The notes below the pieces were generated by a model that saw nothing but the letters and a program-made list of their open reading frames with translations, was not told the origin of the DNA and made no database searches. Positions 1 to 11,313 of a stretch of DNA of 64,000 nt are shown here, in pieces. Origin of the DNA: Apiosordaria backusii (Eukaryota; Ascomycota; Sordariomycetes; Sordariales; Lasiosphaeriaceae); the NCBI GenBank assembly GCA_030549205.1, contig JAUKTV010000002.1, positions 1,488,001 through 1,552,000 of the forward strand, written 5' to 3'. Position 1 is the stretch's first letter. Each line of letters opens with the position of its first letter. The translations under genes were made by a program, and so were the position numbers.

Positions 1-622
1 GGGAATGTTCAAAGAAACGAGAAAGGAGCCGGGAAAGAAATTCGGTGTGGTTGTCAGGGAACAATGACGTGGGACTCGGGCGCTGCCACGAAGCACTCGA
101 GGGCCGGGTGACACACAGTGTCGTGGGAGCCTGAAGAGGCGCAGCTTGCATGAGCGTGCATGACTGGGTGACACTGCACGCAATAAAATGGACAAAACTG
201 CTCACACCATCAACCGATGAGGCGACCACAGCTACCATATGGAATTCCGAATTCCCGACGAATGGGAACAGGCAGCGGGGCACCCACTGAGGCAGTCCCC
301 GGTTCTCAAACAGGGCTGGATCCGGTCGATCCATGCAATATTTCCAGAGGCAGTGCAGCATATTTGTGCCACTCTCGCAGCCTTGCGGCTCATGATTTGA
401 CCCGATACATGTTAATTCCGCGGGTCCCCTCGATCCCTCCCCGCTGACAGCAAGGCAGATCAATCATCGCTCTCCTCTTTTCAGCGACAGTGTTTGTCAG
501 AACAACTTGCATAGCATTCTTTCTGCTGGAATTACTCCTCACCATAGCATCTTTGTTCATTCCGTTTAATTCGCTTATTGGCAACCAGTGCAAAGTGAGG
601 CGCACTATCGCCCCTCTCGACC
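1..622. other. Upstream non-coding stretch
   Basis: No convincing gene is visible; the short open frames here have no recognisable motif. The last part is presumably promoter and 5' leader of the Hsp70-like gene that begins at 623. Confidence 0.5.
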
Positions 623-2823
623 ATGGCTCCAAGACCGGACGAAGCTGATTTGACTGTCGGCATCGACTTTGGCATGACATGCACAGGTAAGACTTCCACC
701 GGAGAAAGCAGAATCACAAACTGACAATTGATACCAGGTGTCGCTGTTGCAAGGAGGCATCAGGAAAGCCCACGCATGATCCAAGAATGGCCACTGCCAG
801 ATCAAAAGTCCGGAACACACAACAAAGTGCCATCAACCCTCCTCTACGACCACAATCATGGTTCGCCTACAGCATGGGGCTTCACCTGTAACAACCATGA
901 AAAGACCGTTGACTGGTTCAAACGATATCTCGATGAGAAGTATCTGCAAGCCATGATCAAAAGAGCTCAAGAGACAAAGGAAGAGCTTGAGTTCGAGACC
1001 ATCGACCAGGTTCGGAAGTACTTTGGGGATTACATGAAGTGCCTCTACCAACATATCAGCAAGAACCAACAAAAGAATGAAGACTGGAAGGACAAAAAGG
1101 TCGAGTTCGTCTTCAGTCTTCCGGCCACGTTCCAGTCCCTTGAGATCAGCGATGCTCTCATGAAGGAGATCAAAAAGGCCGGCTTTGGAACCGGAGGGAA
1201 GAAGCACAACGTGTCTTGGGGCCTGTCAGAGCCTCAAGCAGCGGCAGTCTACACAGCCAAAGACGGCGACATCACCCTCCACACAGGCGACGTCATCCTG
1301 GTGTGCGATGCCGGCGGTGGCACGACTGACTTTGCACTGCTTGAGCAGTGCGGTGATGCCGAGATTGTCGAGCTCAAGGAACGCGCCATTGTTCAAGGCA
1401 TCAACATCGGGTCGACCAACATCGACCTGGCTTTTGCGAAGCTGGTACAAGGGAGGCTGGCCCAAGCGAAGGCAGACACCAAGGCCGGCCGTTCGCAGCT
1501 TGTTTTCCACAAGAATGCCGCCGAGACCATGATGCACAGCGAAGAGTTTCAGACCTGGAAGCATGAGTTTGGCAACTTTGCCGAAGCCCAGTTCAGAACG
1601 CCAAGAGTGGCGGTTCCGATCAGATCTGGGGGAACCTCGAGCACGTCAGCGAGGATCACGGACGGCAAGATGAACTTTTCTTAGTAAGTGACCCTCCATC
1701 ACACGGACTTCACCTCCCACTAATACCATGGATTGCAGTTCTGACTTCCAGGACATTTTCGATCCCCAAGTTGAAGGTATAATCAACGCCATGCGCGAGA
1801 TGTTGGAACATGGTGCTAGGGCTAATGTTCCACGGCCAGTAAGTAAATTGTCGTGACATGCAGAAAGAAAAGGTTCAAGAAACTAAAGTCTTCGCAGAAA
1901 TACTTCATTTTATCAGGAGGGTTGGGCAGCTCAGCCTACGTGAAACAGAAAGTCAGGGAGGCTTTTCCAGCCCCCATACAGGTGGTAGCTGCCGAGGGCG
2001 ATGAGCCGTACGTCCCCTTACTCTTTGTCTGTTTGTGGCTCCATCCAGCTAACATATCACACCAGGCCACTCGCTGTTGCAAAAGGCCTTGTCCTGGACC
2101 GCAAGCAAAAGGCAAGACATGGAAAACCAGTCTTGGGTGTCAGGAAGGCTCGTGTGTCGTACGGAGTGGTCACTCGAGAGAAGTATGATCCAGAGAGGCA
2201 TGAGCCACATGAAAAAATACAATCAGACCTTGACGGCGAGGATGTGGTGCAAAATCAGATCAAGTGGGTCATCGAAAAGGTAAGCCTCTTGCATCTTTTC
2301 CCCAATATGTAGGACACTCTCGAATCAAAATTGACACCAATCATAGGGACAAGACATCGACACCAATTCAAGCGTCCGTGAAAAGGGATTTAGTAAAGCC
2401 TTCAACGATCGCAAGCACCCCGGCGTCTCCAAGAGGGAGCTTGTAATATGTCACAAAGACCCAGATGATCTTCCTAGCAGTAAAACAGATGGTATGCTAC
2501 CTCCTCCACGATTTGATGTCTCCTGAAAGCTAGACACTAACTGTACTGTAGTGGATGTCTTTCCCCTCTGTACTGTCAGGTCTGACCTCACAACAGTAGA
2601 CAAAAAGCACATACACACCCGCGCCAGATATGTCAGGAGAAGGGTTCTTGGAATACCCAGAACAGAAAGGCAGGAGTTTTACGAGATCATGTACGATGTA
2701 TGCTTTGTTGTAGGGGCTTTGGATGCGCGCTTCGAGATGTGGATTGATGACAAGCAATATGCGGACAAGAACTCTTTCAAGATAGAGTGGGAGGAAAAGG
2801 GCCTGAAATCGACACCTCGGTGA
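623..2823 (+). CDS. Hsp70-like (HSPA12-type) ATPase, seven exons
   Basis: Exons read 623-686, 738-1683, 1739-1838, 1898-2007, 2066-2279, 2347-2491 and 2552-2823, giving 616 residues. All junctions are GT-AG and keep frame. The actin-like ATPase fold shows in its three nucleotide-contact motifs: the N-terminal phosphate-1 loop (GIDFGMTCTGVAV, about residues 13-25), phosphate-2 (DAGGGTTDFALL, about 213) and the adenosine motif (ILSGGLGSSAYV, about 375). The long C-terminal part has no classical Hsp70 substrate-binding domain that I can see, which fits the fungal HSPA12-like proteins expanded in filamentous fungi. Its client and role are unknown; some such genes lie near HET or NLR genes, but this one does not. 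The ATG at 623 has a good context (gaccATGG) and puts the first motif at the usual distance. Confidence 0.9.
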
Positions 2824-3383
2824 AGGCTTCAGGCATCAGAATAGCTACCTTACTACGGTAGATACCCATCCAGAGAACAATTTTTTGGCAACTTCAAAGT
2901 CTCAAGGTGCCAAACCGGTGAGAATCACGAACTGCCGACTTGCCCGTCCTCGCCCAGCCCCACTAGCCCAATAAGGGTCCCTGTGGGTTGCATCACGTCA
3001 GTCAATTGCGTGTTTGCGGCTGCGGAGGAGTGCATAGCAGCTGTGCATGCGCCAATAGCGCCTATAAGGCACAGTCCAATCAGCAGTAGGCAGTGTAGGC
3101 AGTTCTTCGTCGGCCATCGTGGCGAAGCAAGTGGTGTGGTTGCATTCCCAGGATGACAGAACGAACAGGGAGGCCTTAGAAATCAAGACGCCCGCCAAGG
3201 GCAATATGCCCGGTAGTGCGCCTCAAACCCCCAACAAGACCCTTGTGGAACACAGACCGAGATGGATCGCGAACCATGGAAGAAACCGAGCCTTCTAGAA
3301 CTGGTATAAGAGCAGAGCAACCCCGGAAGAATCAGGCCTGCAAAGACCTTTTGTTGTAGTCATCTCGTAAAGCACAAATCACC
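2824..3383. other. Intergenic region between Hsp70-like gene and next gene
   Basis: No gene is supported. The right half is presumably the promoter of the gene starting at 3384; it holds a TATA-like hexamer at 3305. Confidence 0.5.
3305..3310 (+). promoter_or_regulatory. TATA-like box of gene at 3384
   Basis: TATAAG lies 79 bp upstream of the ATG at 3384, a sensible distance for a fungal core promoter. This is a motif match only. Confidence 0.35.
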
Positions 3384-4304
3384 ATGACCGCCGTCATTGA
3401 ACCCATCACCACAGGCCTGAGCCTCTTCAATGAGTCTTTCACAGCTGCACAAACCATCACAGCTCTGATAGGCGCCCCCGAAGAAATCCAACGCGCAGTC
3501 CGACTCATCTCCAGCGTCCAGGCTGAAATCACCAACGCAAAGGCCCTTCGCGATAAAGTATTCGACGTCAGCAAGCCCGAAACCGCCCGCGATGAAGATT
3601 TCAAAGAGGTCCAAGAAGCCATCCGAAATCTAAACGATCTCATCACGTCAAGCGCCCGGACTCTCCAGGCAGTCCCAGCTGATAGCTCCCCCAAACCAAG
3701 AGACAAGCTCGCAAAAAGACCGAAAACCTCAGTCAAGAAAAGATTTGGCTGGGTCATCGGCGGTCAAGCTCAGCATGATGCGAACCTTCAAGAGCTGCAA
3801 GTCCACTATCAGCGTTTTATAGCCGCCAAGACCATGCTGCAGAACAGGTCGCGTGAATCAGTGCAGAGCAGTCCGCCTTTGCCTTTTGGGGATTTTGAGG
3901 TGCTGCACTCCGAGTCGCCCAAGATCGGTTACAACCAGAGCCCCACGAGCAGCAATCAGTTGCTTCTTCTCCCTACGAGCTCCACATCGCTTATTCCCGT
4001 CTCGCCGCGGAGAAGTATGGAGAGGTTGCTGTCTGAGCAAGAGGAGTCGGATCTGGAACGACTCAGCGTCACACAGAGCAGCGATGGTGGACATGGAGGC
4101 AGTCAACAAGGTAAGCAGTGTTTCCGTCCGTTTCTGTTTACTTAACATCACGCTAACAATGTCAAACTTGCAGTCGCAACACCACCCCCCACTTCCCCAA
4201 CCCCAGACCGACCTCCAGTTCTGATATGGAGCGTGGAAGAACCATCAACAGTGGAGGACGCCTTCTTTGAACGCAAACGCAAAAGAAGGAGAAGGGATAG
4301 CTGA
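3384..4304 (+). CDS. Unknown protein, helical N-terminus and polybasic C-terminus
   Basis: Two exons, 3384-4110 and 4174-4304, encode 285 residues; the 63 nt intron is phase 1 and the product ends at TGA. Residues 1-95 are predicted-looking amphipathic helices rich in Ala, Ile and Glu (for example SVQAEITNAKALRDKVFD). The pattern is loosely like the N-terminal helical domains of fungal STAND/NLR and HeLo-like proteins, but no diagnostic motif is present. The middle is Ser/Pro/Leu-rich and probably disordered. The last ten residues are KRKRRRRDS-like, either a nuclear localisation signal or a membrane-binding basic patch. The gene stands alone and its function is unknown. A lone signalling or membrane-targeting partner of an NLR is possible but speculative. 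Confidence 0.7.
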
Positions 4305-4431
4305 TCATAAAGACGTCATGAAAGCCAAAAATAAATCCACTCGAATTCCGAACCATGGTCCAAATCTCGTGTCCGTTACTTCCCACTTTCTGCCTCGGCC
4401 ATCGCGTCAGACCGTACCTGCCCACACCCCA

Positions 4432-4681
4432 TCACTTCTTCTTATCATCCGGGTTCGGCGCGGGAAAGTACTCCTTGTCCTTCTCCGAGTAAACGGCCGT
4501 AGCTGGCATGGGTGGGATGTAGTCGCGATGGGTCCCGTTTTGCATCCTGCATATCCATATCATCATCAACACAAGGCTTCAAGGTAAGTCTGGTGCGGGC
4601 TGGAGCTCACCGTCGCTTTTGGATTGCTTGCTGTCTGGCGTGGGCGAGACAGACCACGTTGGGGCGGCAGGTGCAAGGCAT
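4432..4681 (-). CDS. Small 61-residue protein, two exons
   Basis: On the minus strand, exons 4681-4611 and 4546-4432 join across a 64 nt intron (donor GTGAGC, acceptor TGCAG) into a 61-residue frame. It begins MPCTCRPNVVC and ends PAPNPDDKKK. Both exons are too short to stand out as single open frames. Three Cys lie in the first 11 residues, followed by a basic stretch (ARQQAIQKRR) and an acidic/Lys tail. I do not recognise the family. Supporting points are the good splice signals, an A at -3 of the ATG and plausible codon use; against it, the length makes chance possible. It converges with the 3384 gene. Confidence 0.5.
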
Positions 4682-5017
4682 CTTTCTTCTGTTCTTCCAG
4701 GTTGATTGATTAGGTAGAAGGGTGAAATTGAATTTGAGCTGCTTGTGATCATTCAGAACATGAGGTTTTGACCATCTTTTATCCTCATCTTCGCCCGCCG
4801 ATCCATGCCCTTCAAGACGCCGGCAGTCAGCGCCTTCTGCTGTACTTCAAACACGGATACCCAACCATATCACTCGATGTTCTTTAGACGAATAGGAACC
4901 TGCCACTATTGAGGAAGGATTCAAAAGTGAAGCTGCTGAAGGCAACACCACAGCCTGATATCCCCACCTCACTGAGAAGGGTAGCAGTCGACTCGGACTC
5001 GACGCGCGGTTCTTCCC

Positions 5018-5290
5018 CAAGGTAGCAGCGAGCCTTACCTTCGTCGCCCTGCTTCAACTTGCCTACCTACCCTCTCTGATTGAAAACTGCATTACCCATC
5101 CCCAGTAACACCTACCAAAACAAATCCCCAACCCCAGGCTCCCAATTACCGAAACCCCCCCCGTGGCCTCCAACAAGGTAGCAGCGAGCCTCACCTTCTT
5201 CGCCCTGCTTTTACTTGTCTTACCCTCTGATTGGAAACTGCATCACTCATCCCCAATAACACCTAGCAAAACAAATCCCCCACCAACACC
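5018..5290 (+). repeat. Imperfect direct duplication, about 115 bp units
   Basis: The stretch starting at 5018 (CAAGGTAGCAGCGAGCC) recurs at 5174 with about 156 bp spacing. The two copies stay alignable for roughly 110 bp, ending near CAAAACAAATCCCC in each. They differ by scattered substitutions and small indels. The pair ends just before the tRNA-Pro gene, so it may be an old insertion or local duplication. Confidence 0.75.
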
Positions 5291-5346
5291 ACTCCCCCAA
5301 ACTCAACAGTCCCCAACCTGGACACCAAAAAGAACCCAACAAAAAA

Positions 5347-5465
5347 GGGCTCAATCGGGGATCGAACCCGAGACCTCGCACATGCTCATCATGTTCTGAT
5401 GGGGCTTGAACTTGAATTGTTCAGAAATACCCGAAGCGCGAATCATACCACTAGACCATTGAGCC
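5347..5465 (-). tRNA. tRNA-Pro(CGG) with intron
   Basis: Read on the minus strand from 5465, the acceptor 5' side GGCTCAA pairs with TTGAGCC near 5348-5354, and base 5347 gives discriminator C. The D arm (TGGTCTAGTGGTATGATT) has the A-box form typical of fungal proline tRNAs. The anticodon stem CGCGC is followed by loop TTCGGGT, anticodon CGG. The T arm GGTTCGATCC is canonical. The 3' anticodon stem GTGCG follows an intron of about 47 nt placed after the base 3' of the anticodon, the standard position for nuclear tRNA introns. Confidence 0.92.
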
Positions 5466-5751
5466 AGTTTTTTGTGTTTGATTTGATCATGGAAGGTTGG
5501 AAGGAGTCAGTCGATATTTGATGGAGCCTCTGTGGCTGGGAGGTTGTGACGTAAGACACGCCGCATGACTCAGCGCCTTACCCCACCAACCAATCCCTCA
5601 GTTTATTTACAAATGCCCCACTTCTGCCCCTTTTCGAGCCCCTTTATCAGGATGTCATCGAAAAAAAAAGGGCAATGCACCAACAACACCAAGGGAAAAA
5701 ACTTGTCGAACTCCATCAGATTGTGCAAAACGGAAAAAGAGAGAGCGGGAT

Positions 5752-6128
5752 TTATGTGCCGGGAATTGGTATGTCATGGATTCTTGTTTCAACCACGGTG
5801 AAGGTCTCGCCGCTTTCGATGTCTTGGATCTTTTGAACCCCCACCCCCAAGTGTCAGTCAACAGATTCTCTCTGCCACCAAAGTCCAAGTCGTAAAACAC
5901 TCCCCATATAGAGAGAATTGTGGGAGAAGACAAGAAATACCTCATACAGCGTCGCAGCGGTACTGCTCGTTGGTTCCATGACCGACCTCACGATGCCAAG
6001 CGCATCGTCGCCATCTGGATCTGCAACGCCCCCATCTTCATCAGCACAACGCGAAACTGTAATGACGGCCCAAGCTTGGATGTTAGACGCATACCTTTGT
6101 AGATGATCGCGTCCCCAATCTCATGCAT
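5752..6128 (-). CDS. Small unknown protein, possible Tudor/SH3-like fold, three exons
   Basis: Minus-strand exons 6128-6095, 6056-5941 and 5829-5752 give a 75-residue frame that keeps phase across both introns (donors GTATGC and GTATTT; branch-like CTAAC and CTGAC). The pattern is a short beta-type protein: GDAIIYK, then an acidic Asp/Gly loop, GIVRSV, TLYEIQD, GETFTVVETRIHDIP. The spacing of GD-x-I-x-Y, G-x-V and Y-x-I strands recalls small Tudor/KOW-type barrels such as the hypervirulence-associated Tudor family. That is inference from pattern. Coding could extend further 5' (the frame is open upstream to about 6165), so the start at 6128 is uncertain. The second acceptor (CAAAAG) is weak. 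Confidence 0.45.
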
Positions 6129-8515
6129 GATGATTTGAGTCTCTTCTCGGTACTTCTTTTGGAGCACCTAGGGAAGTAGCTGGATCCGGTTGCAAATGAA
6201 GGCGTGAATTAGATTTGAGGATGGTAATAGGAAAGCCTTGCGCTGGAATTACCGCGGAACCCTCAGTTGGGCTTCAGGATAAAAATGCTGCTCTTATGCA
6301 AAAGCAAAGGTGATTTCACCTTCAGGGCTCGGTCACCATCACGTCATGGTGACTAGTCCGCCATGACCATCTCAACTTGATGCTGTATGTGTGTATGGGT
6401 GCGCATGGGGCAGCAACAGGGGCCTCTCTCACCTTCCAAGATCCAAGCATCATAGATAAACCTTTACCGTAGCAATTTTCGACCTGAGGCCATCGCCTAT
6501 TCCACTGCCCAACCAAAAAGTTGCTGGCAGATCCCGGATAATGCACGTGACTTTGGGGCTGGGGGTTTCTCAATCATCGATATGACTGGACTTTGATAAG
6601 TCGCTGGCCCGCCTCTGCTGCCATGGCGAGTTGTGGCTTTGGGCTACGCCGCAGTAATCTGCCAGGTATTGAGTGACCTTCTGACTTCAAGTTTCACCCG
6701 AAAAATACTCGACCGGGTCCGGGATAATCTTCATGACCAACTAATACGGTTCAATCAAGGTGAGAAACATTGCACATGGGAAATTGTTGATGCTTTTTGT
6801 ATGGAGGATTTGGACCAGTTCATCGCCCTCAGTGGGTCTTGAGCACAACTCTGGTCGCGCCGAAGGGACAACGAGATACTCTCGGAATGTGTGCAGGGAC
6901 TTGAAGAGGGCGAACCACCATGATGGCGAGCACCAGCTGCTTGCGCCAAGCCTCCTACGTCTTCCATGACATTCCAAGCAGCTCCAAAGTGTTCTATTTA
7001 CTTCCAGAAGTTTCTACGTGGTTCTGTTGTTGTGCAATTTCTGCCTGGAAGTCGAGGAGTCACTCTGCCAGTGCTTACCATGATGGTTGCTATGCAAACA
7101 CGGGGTAGGTAAACAAACTAACATCAGATGGACCCATCCACTTTCACTTGCCCCCCACTGCCGCTTCGTTACCCAGTGTGTTGGGCAATGTTGTTTACTT
7201 TTTTGTAGGGGGCCTCTTTGGGGGGCCATGCCAAGATCCATCAAGCTCGTGGGGACCCCAGATCTGCAACGGCCCGCCCCCAAGAACAGGGACCTGGGCC
7301 GCTGTCTTAGCGAGCCCCGCTTTTGACGACAGGGCATTTGAGCCGCACCCAGGGTGACCAAATTTTGCCTGTCGTGAAAAGCTGCTGAAAATTTGTTTGG
7401 TGAACTTGCTAATAACTTTTCCACGACAACTGGATTTCTCATCTTCTGATGTACTTTGGGGGGGGCATCCTGGGACCCCTGGCAAACATGCTGTGTCAAA
7501 CAGGGTGTCGGACTGCTTTGCCTGAGGTTTTAGACTCTCTGGCTGTGATGTGTGACTCTCCAATGTACCGTAGGGTGACTGTGTGATGGTAAGGGGATTG
7601 TTGTCCAGACATGATATCTACCCAGTGGTACCAGTCCCAGAGAATAGCTCCATTCGATCATGATATCCTGTCTACCACTTGTATATCAAGATCACAATTG
7701 CCAGAAGACGTCGTCTCTAGGATGTCTATCAATTCCAAGGTTTTCGCAGACAGTTGGCGACATCAATAGAGGGTGTGCGCCACGTCTTCTCTATATAATC
7801 TCTGGCATGCCGTCAATTCTGTGTAGATTGTCCTGATCAAGATGACCAGAGAGGTGTCCATGGTGATACTGATGCCAACAGAGCTGCCCATGAAGTCAAG
7901 AAGAAGTCGCATTCTCTGTTCTTAAAGTTACTCATGATCTTAGGTTTCTGGTGGAGGTTGATGTCAATGTTGATAGTAGGCCCAAGGAGCCTCGGGAAGA
8001 ACAACGATGTAGAAACATGCCAAACCAACAAAGGAAATGTATATATCACACCCTCAAAGCACAGCATAGCACATCAAGGTGTTTATTCATCACATCACAA
8101 ACTTCATACACAGTCCTGCACATAGTTGAACAGCTCTTTCAACTGCACAAAGGTTGTTGTTTGGGGAAGAAAGGGAAGTCAGAGCAGAACTGTGAATGAC
8201 CCGCAATTCCTCCTGTCGCTGCGACGATAGAGCAACGTTTACTTACAAAATCTGTCCCATCGCCATAGCGACTGACCAAAGCGTGGGCCACATCCGCACA
8301 AGTATTTATTGACCCTTTGTCCTCCCAAATTTCCCAACTTTTCCTCTTTTCCTCACGGCTTCCGTATCGCTCACTGCATGCTCTAAGCTTCACAGCTATT
8401 TCTTGTCCACAGGATTTCTCGATCACGCACTGCATACCGTTGCCTTTCGACTTCATTGTCTCATACACATACGTCTTTTTCTTTCTCCGCGTCATTATTC
8501 GACTTGAGCGACACC
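6129..8515. other. 2.4 kb without a supported gene
   Basis: Open frames of up to 161 codons occur on both strands (for example minus 7014-7563), but none shows a motif, good codon periodicity or convincing splice structure. The segment 7130-7470 is C/G-tract rich, which explains the long chance frames. The last 200 bp (pyrimidine-rich, ending in GACACCATG) are the leader of the gene at 8516. Confidence 0.5.
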
Positions 8516-11313
8516 ATGTCTTCGTTCGGTAATGGCGTTTCCTTCCCCTCTCGCGTTGGTTCCTCCCTTCGCGATGGGACACTCTCTTCCACCACCTCCG
8601 CCTCGCCCTCCTCTGTCGTCGCCGCCTCCCCGACTCAGCAGGATCCCATCCTCGCCATGCAGGATGAAGTCTTCGGTAAGAGCCATGCCCCCCCTCCTAC
8701 TGATACTATGACTTCTCTTGCAGGTATCCGTGCTCGGCGCCAGCACCTATGCGACGCCGAGAGCCGCCAGCGGGACCATTTCGAAGGTCTCAGCAAGCAA
8801 CTTCGCGCCGTCTGCCTCGAGCGCAACCGAGAGCGGGGGGTTCGGCCTGACCTGCCGGCCCTCGTGTGCGACCGCCGCCCTCTCGTCAAGGCTTGGTCCA
8901 AGCAGGGTTGGTGGCCCCAGAAGGTGCACAGCTTCTGTAAGTTTCTTCCCTCTCAGCACTCCTTGATCATTATCCACTGACGTTGCTTCAGGCGTGTATC
9001 TTTTGGATGGAACCTTCTGGTTCCTTGCACTGTTCTACTTCTGGTGTGAGATCTATCACCGCCAGAACGTGGTCAACCAGAATGAGATCATCATTTCTGG
9101 TCGCAAGGCTGAGCTCGCCAGCAAGCAAGCCGAGCTCGAAGACGGCCGCAGCCGCCCACTGCCGGTCGCCAGGGACTTCGCCGAGATGTCCCAGTACACA
9201 CGTAAGTCTCTCCTCTCTTGTCTTCTTGGTCTGACATTTTGACTGACAATGCTTTGTTTCAGTGCCGCCACGAGAGCCTGTCGAGTACAGGAGCAACCCC
9301 TTTGCCGTTCCCTTTGGCATCTTCGGGAGACCCCTCCCCCCTTGCGACCCAGTTTACCCGCGTGAGGAGGTCGAGTTGCCTCTCCATCGTTCGGCCCGGC
9401 TAGCCCGAGAGTCTGCTGTCCAGCAACTCTTCGCCGGCGTCGACAATTTCGAGCCTGCTTTCGCGAGTCAGGTTCACCAGCTCCCGCAGTATCTCGACAC
9501 TGCGTTCCAGATCGAGGCACCACCCCAGGTGCTCATGATTGAGTCTGCTCCCGCTTTCGACGCGGTCCCTTCCCAGCAGCTCACTCCCCAGCTCGCAGCC
9601 GAGCCCGCGCCCACGCCCGCTGCTGACGCTGATCCCGTTCTGAAGCAGCTCCGTCTCGCTCTCGCCCGGCTCACCATTGAGTGCGCCCACACTCCCAAGG
9701 CTTCTCGTCCGCAGACGACATGCCTTCGGGTCCCTCAGCAATTTGGTCGTCCTGCGCCAAACCTGGTGCCCGCAGCTTTCACTCCCGCCCCGAGGCTGCC
9801 CGCTGTGACTTTGCTTGTCAATCCCGATCCTGCCCCGGCAGTGATCCCCGAGCAAGTCATTGCGACTCCGACCGTGACCGTGCCTCCTGCCGGTCAGTTG
9901 CCTTTGCCCGTTGGCCAGTTGCCTCTGCCTGCTGGTCAGCTGCCGCTTCCTCCTCTGGCCCCGATTCCCATCCCGGCCTTGCCTGCCCCGACACCCGTTG
10001 CTGCCCCCGTCAACCCGGTTGTCCCTCCCACTCCCGTGGTCGAGGTTCAGCCCCAGCAACAGGCTGTCCAGCCCCCCAGACGCCGCGTTGCTGAGCCCGT
10101 CAAACTGGTGTTTGTTCCTCCCACTCCGGTGGTGAACAGCCAGCCCCAGCAACAACAGCCTGACGTCCAGATGACAGAGGAGGTCGTCGCTGCCCCAGCC
10201 CAAGCCCCAGCCCAAGCCCCGCCTGTTGAGGTTCCCCGGAACCGTGTTGCTGCCCCCGTCAAGTTGGTGATGGTCCCTCCCACTCCGGTGGTGAACACCC
10301 AGCCACAGCAGCCGGCCCCCCAGGCTCCCCCAAGGAGACATGTCATTGCTGCCCCCGCCAACTTGTTGTTTGCTCCCGCTCCGGCGGTGAACACTCAGCC
10401 TCAGCAACCTGTCGCCCCTGTCCAGCAGCAGCCTCATCCTCAGCAACAGCAGCCCCTCGACGTCGCCATGACCGAGGAACACGACACGTCTGCTCCCGCC
10501 GCCAAGCGCGCTCGTCCTGCCCGTCCCGACTGGCAGCCGATCAAGCGTCTCGATCCGAGCCAGGCCCAGGCCCAGCTCACCTTGCCGACGCTTGCTCTTC
10601 CGAGTGGCCCAGCCCCCGAGGTCGCCCAGCCCCCCATGGCACCTCAGCAGCAGCAGCCAGCAGTGGTCCCCGCCCCCGTGGCACCCACTGTTCTTCCCTC
10701 TCCCCCTCCCCCTGCCCCGCCTGTCCCCGCTCCCGTTGACATCCCCGATGTCGACGAAGAGCAACAGGCTCCCGCACATGGTTCCCGCCCCGTGGCCCCC
10801 ATGCGCAAACGTCGCGTCTTCAACACCGTGACGTGCCCCCCTCCCCCATCAGCCGATGTCCTCGCTGCGATCCCCGCTCCTCCTCCCTTTGCCCCCGCAT
10901 CGGAAGTTGAGCAGCAGCAGCACCCCGCTCCCCCTCCTCCTCCTGCCCCTGTGATGGAAGAGGAAGTGGTCGAGCAACAGCAAGCTGAGTCATCAACTGC
11001 TCGGCAGCTCCCCCCGGTTCGAACAGACCCCTGGTCTGGCCTCGAGCTCCGCAGCCTCGCCTCCCGCCTCATCAGGGAGTGCGTCGACATTGACGCCTGG
11101 CGCCGCCGTCTCTTTGGCAACATTGAGACGTACGTCGGGACTGAAGACGACGATCTCGAGTTGTTTTCACCTGAAGATGCCGCCAAGATTCTTCAGACTT
11201 TGTTCAGGGTTGTGAGGGGAAGTGATGTTGGTACGCAGAGGCAGAAGGATAACACTTTGAATAAGGTTGTTCGTCTTGCTCGCAAGGAGGGGATGGTGAT
11301 TGAGAGGGTGTGA
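8516..11313 (+). CDS. 877-residue Pro/Gln/Ala-rich protein with one hydrophobic segment
   Basis: Exons 8516-8675, 8724-8936, 8992-9201 and 9263-11313 join in frame (each intron phase 1, 48-61 nt). Residues 1-55 are Ser/Thr-rich. About 56-125 are basic and charged with a Trp-rich patch (SKQGWWPQ). About 126-145 (LLDGTFWFLALFYFWCEIY) could be one membrane helix or a buried core helix, followed by a short charged helix. From about 210 to 770 the chain is very rich in Pro, Gln, Ala and Val, with tandem VPPTPVVN-x-QPQQ units. The C-terminal 90 residues return to a compact, charged, helical composition (RSLASRLIRECVDIDAWRRRLFGN). I recognise no named domain. Many residues would be disordered; a scaffold or regulatory role is conceivable but not shown. 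Confidence 0.8.
10003..10410 (+). repeat. Tandem Pro/Gln coding repeats
   Basis: Inside the 8516 gene, four diverged units start near 10003, 10096, 10252 and 10351. Each reads roughly A/E-P-V-K-L-V-x-V-P-P-T-P-V-V-N-x-Q-P-Q-Q with variable linkers. Just upstream (9895-9960) a shorter QLPLPxG unit occurs three times. Confidence 0.8.

Noticed and set aside
7014..7563. Overlapping frames of 122 and 161 codons on the minus strand
   Set aside because: They overlap each other in different frames in a C/G-tract-rich stretch and have no motif.
9400..10779. A 459-codon minus-strand open frame opposite the Pro/Gln-rich gene
   Set aside because: Its Gly/Arg/Leu-rich text is the mirror of the Pro/Gln codons on the plus strand. 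The plus frame has clean introns and compact conserved-looking ends, so this is a shadow.
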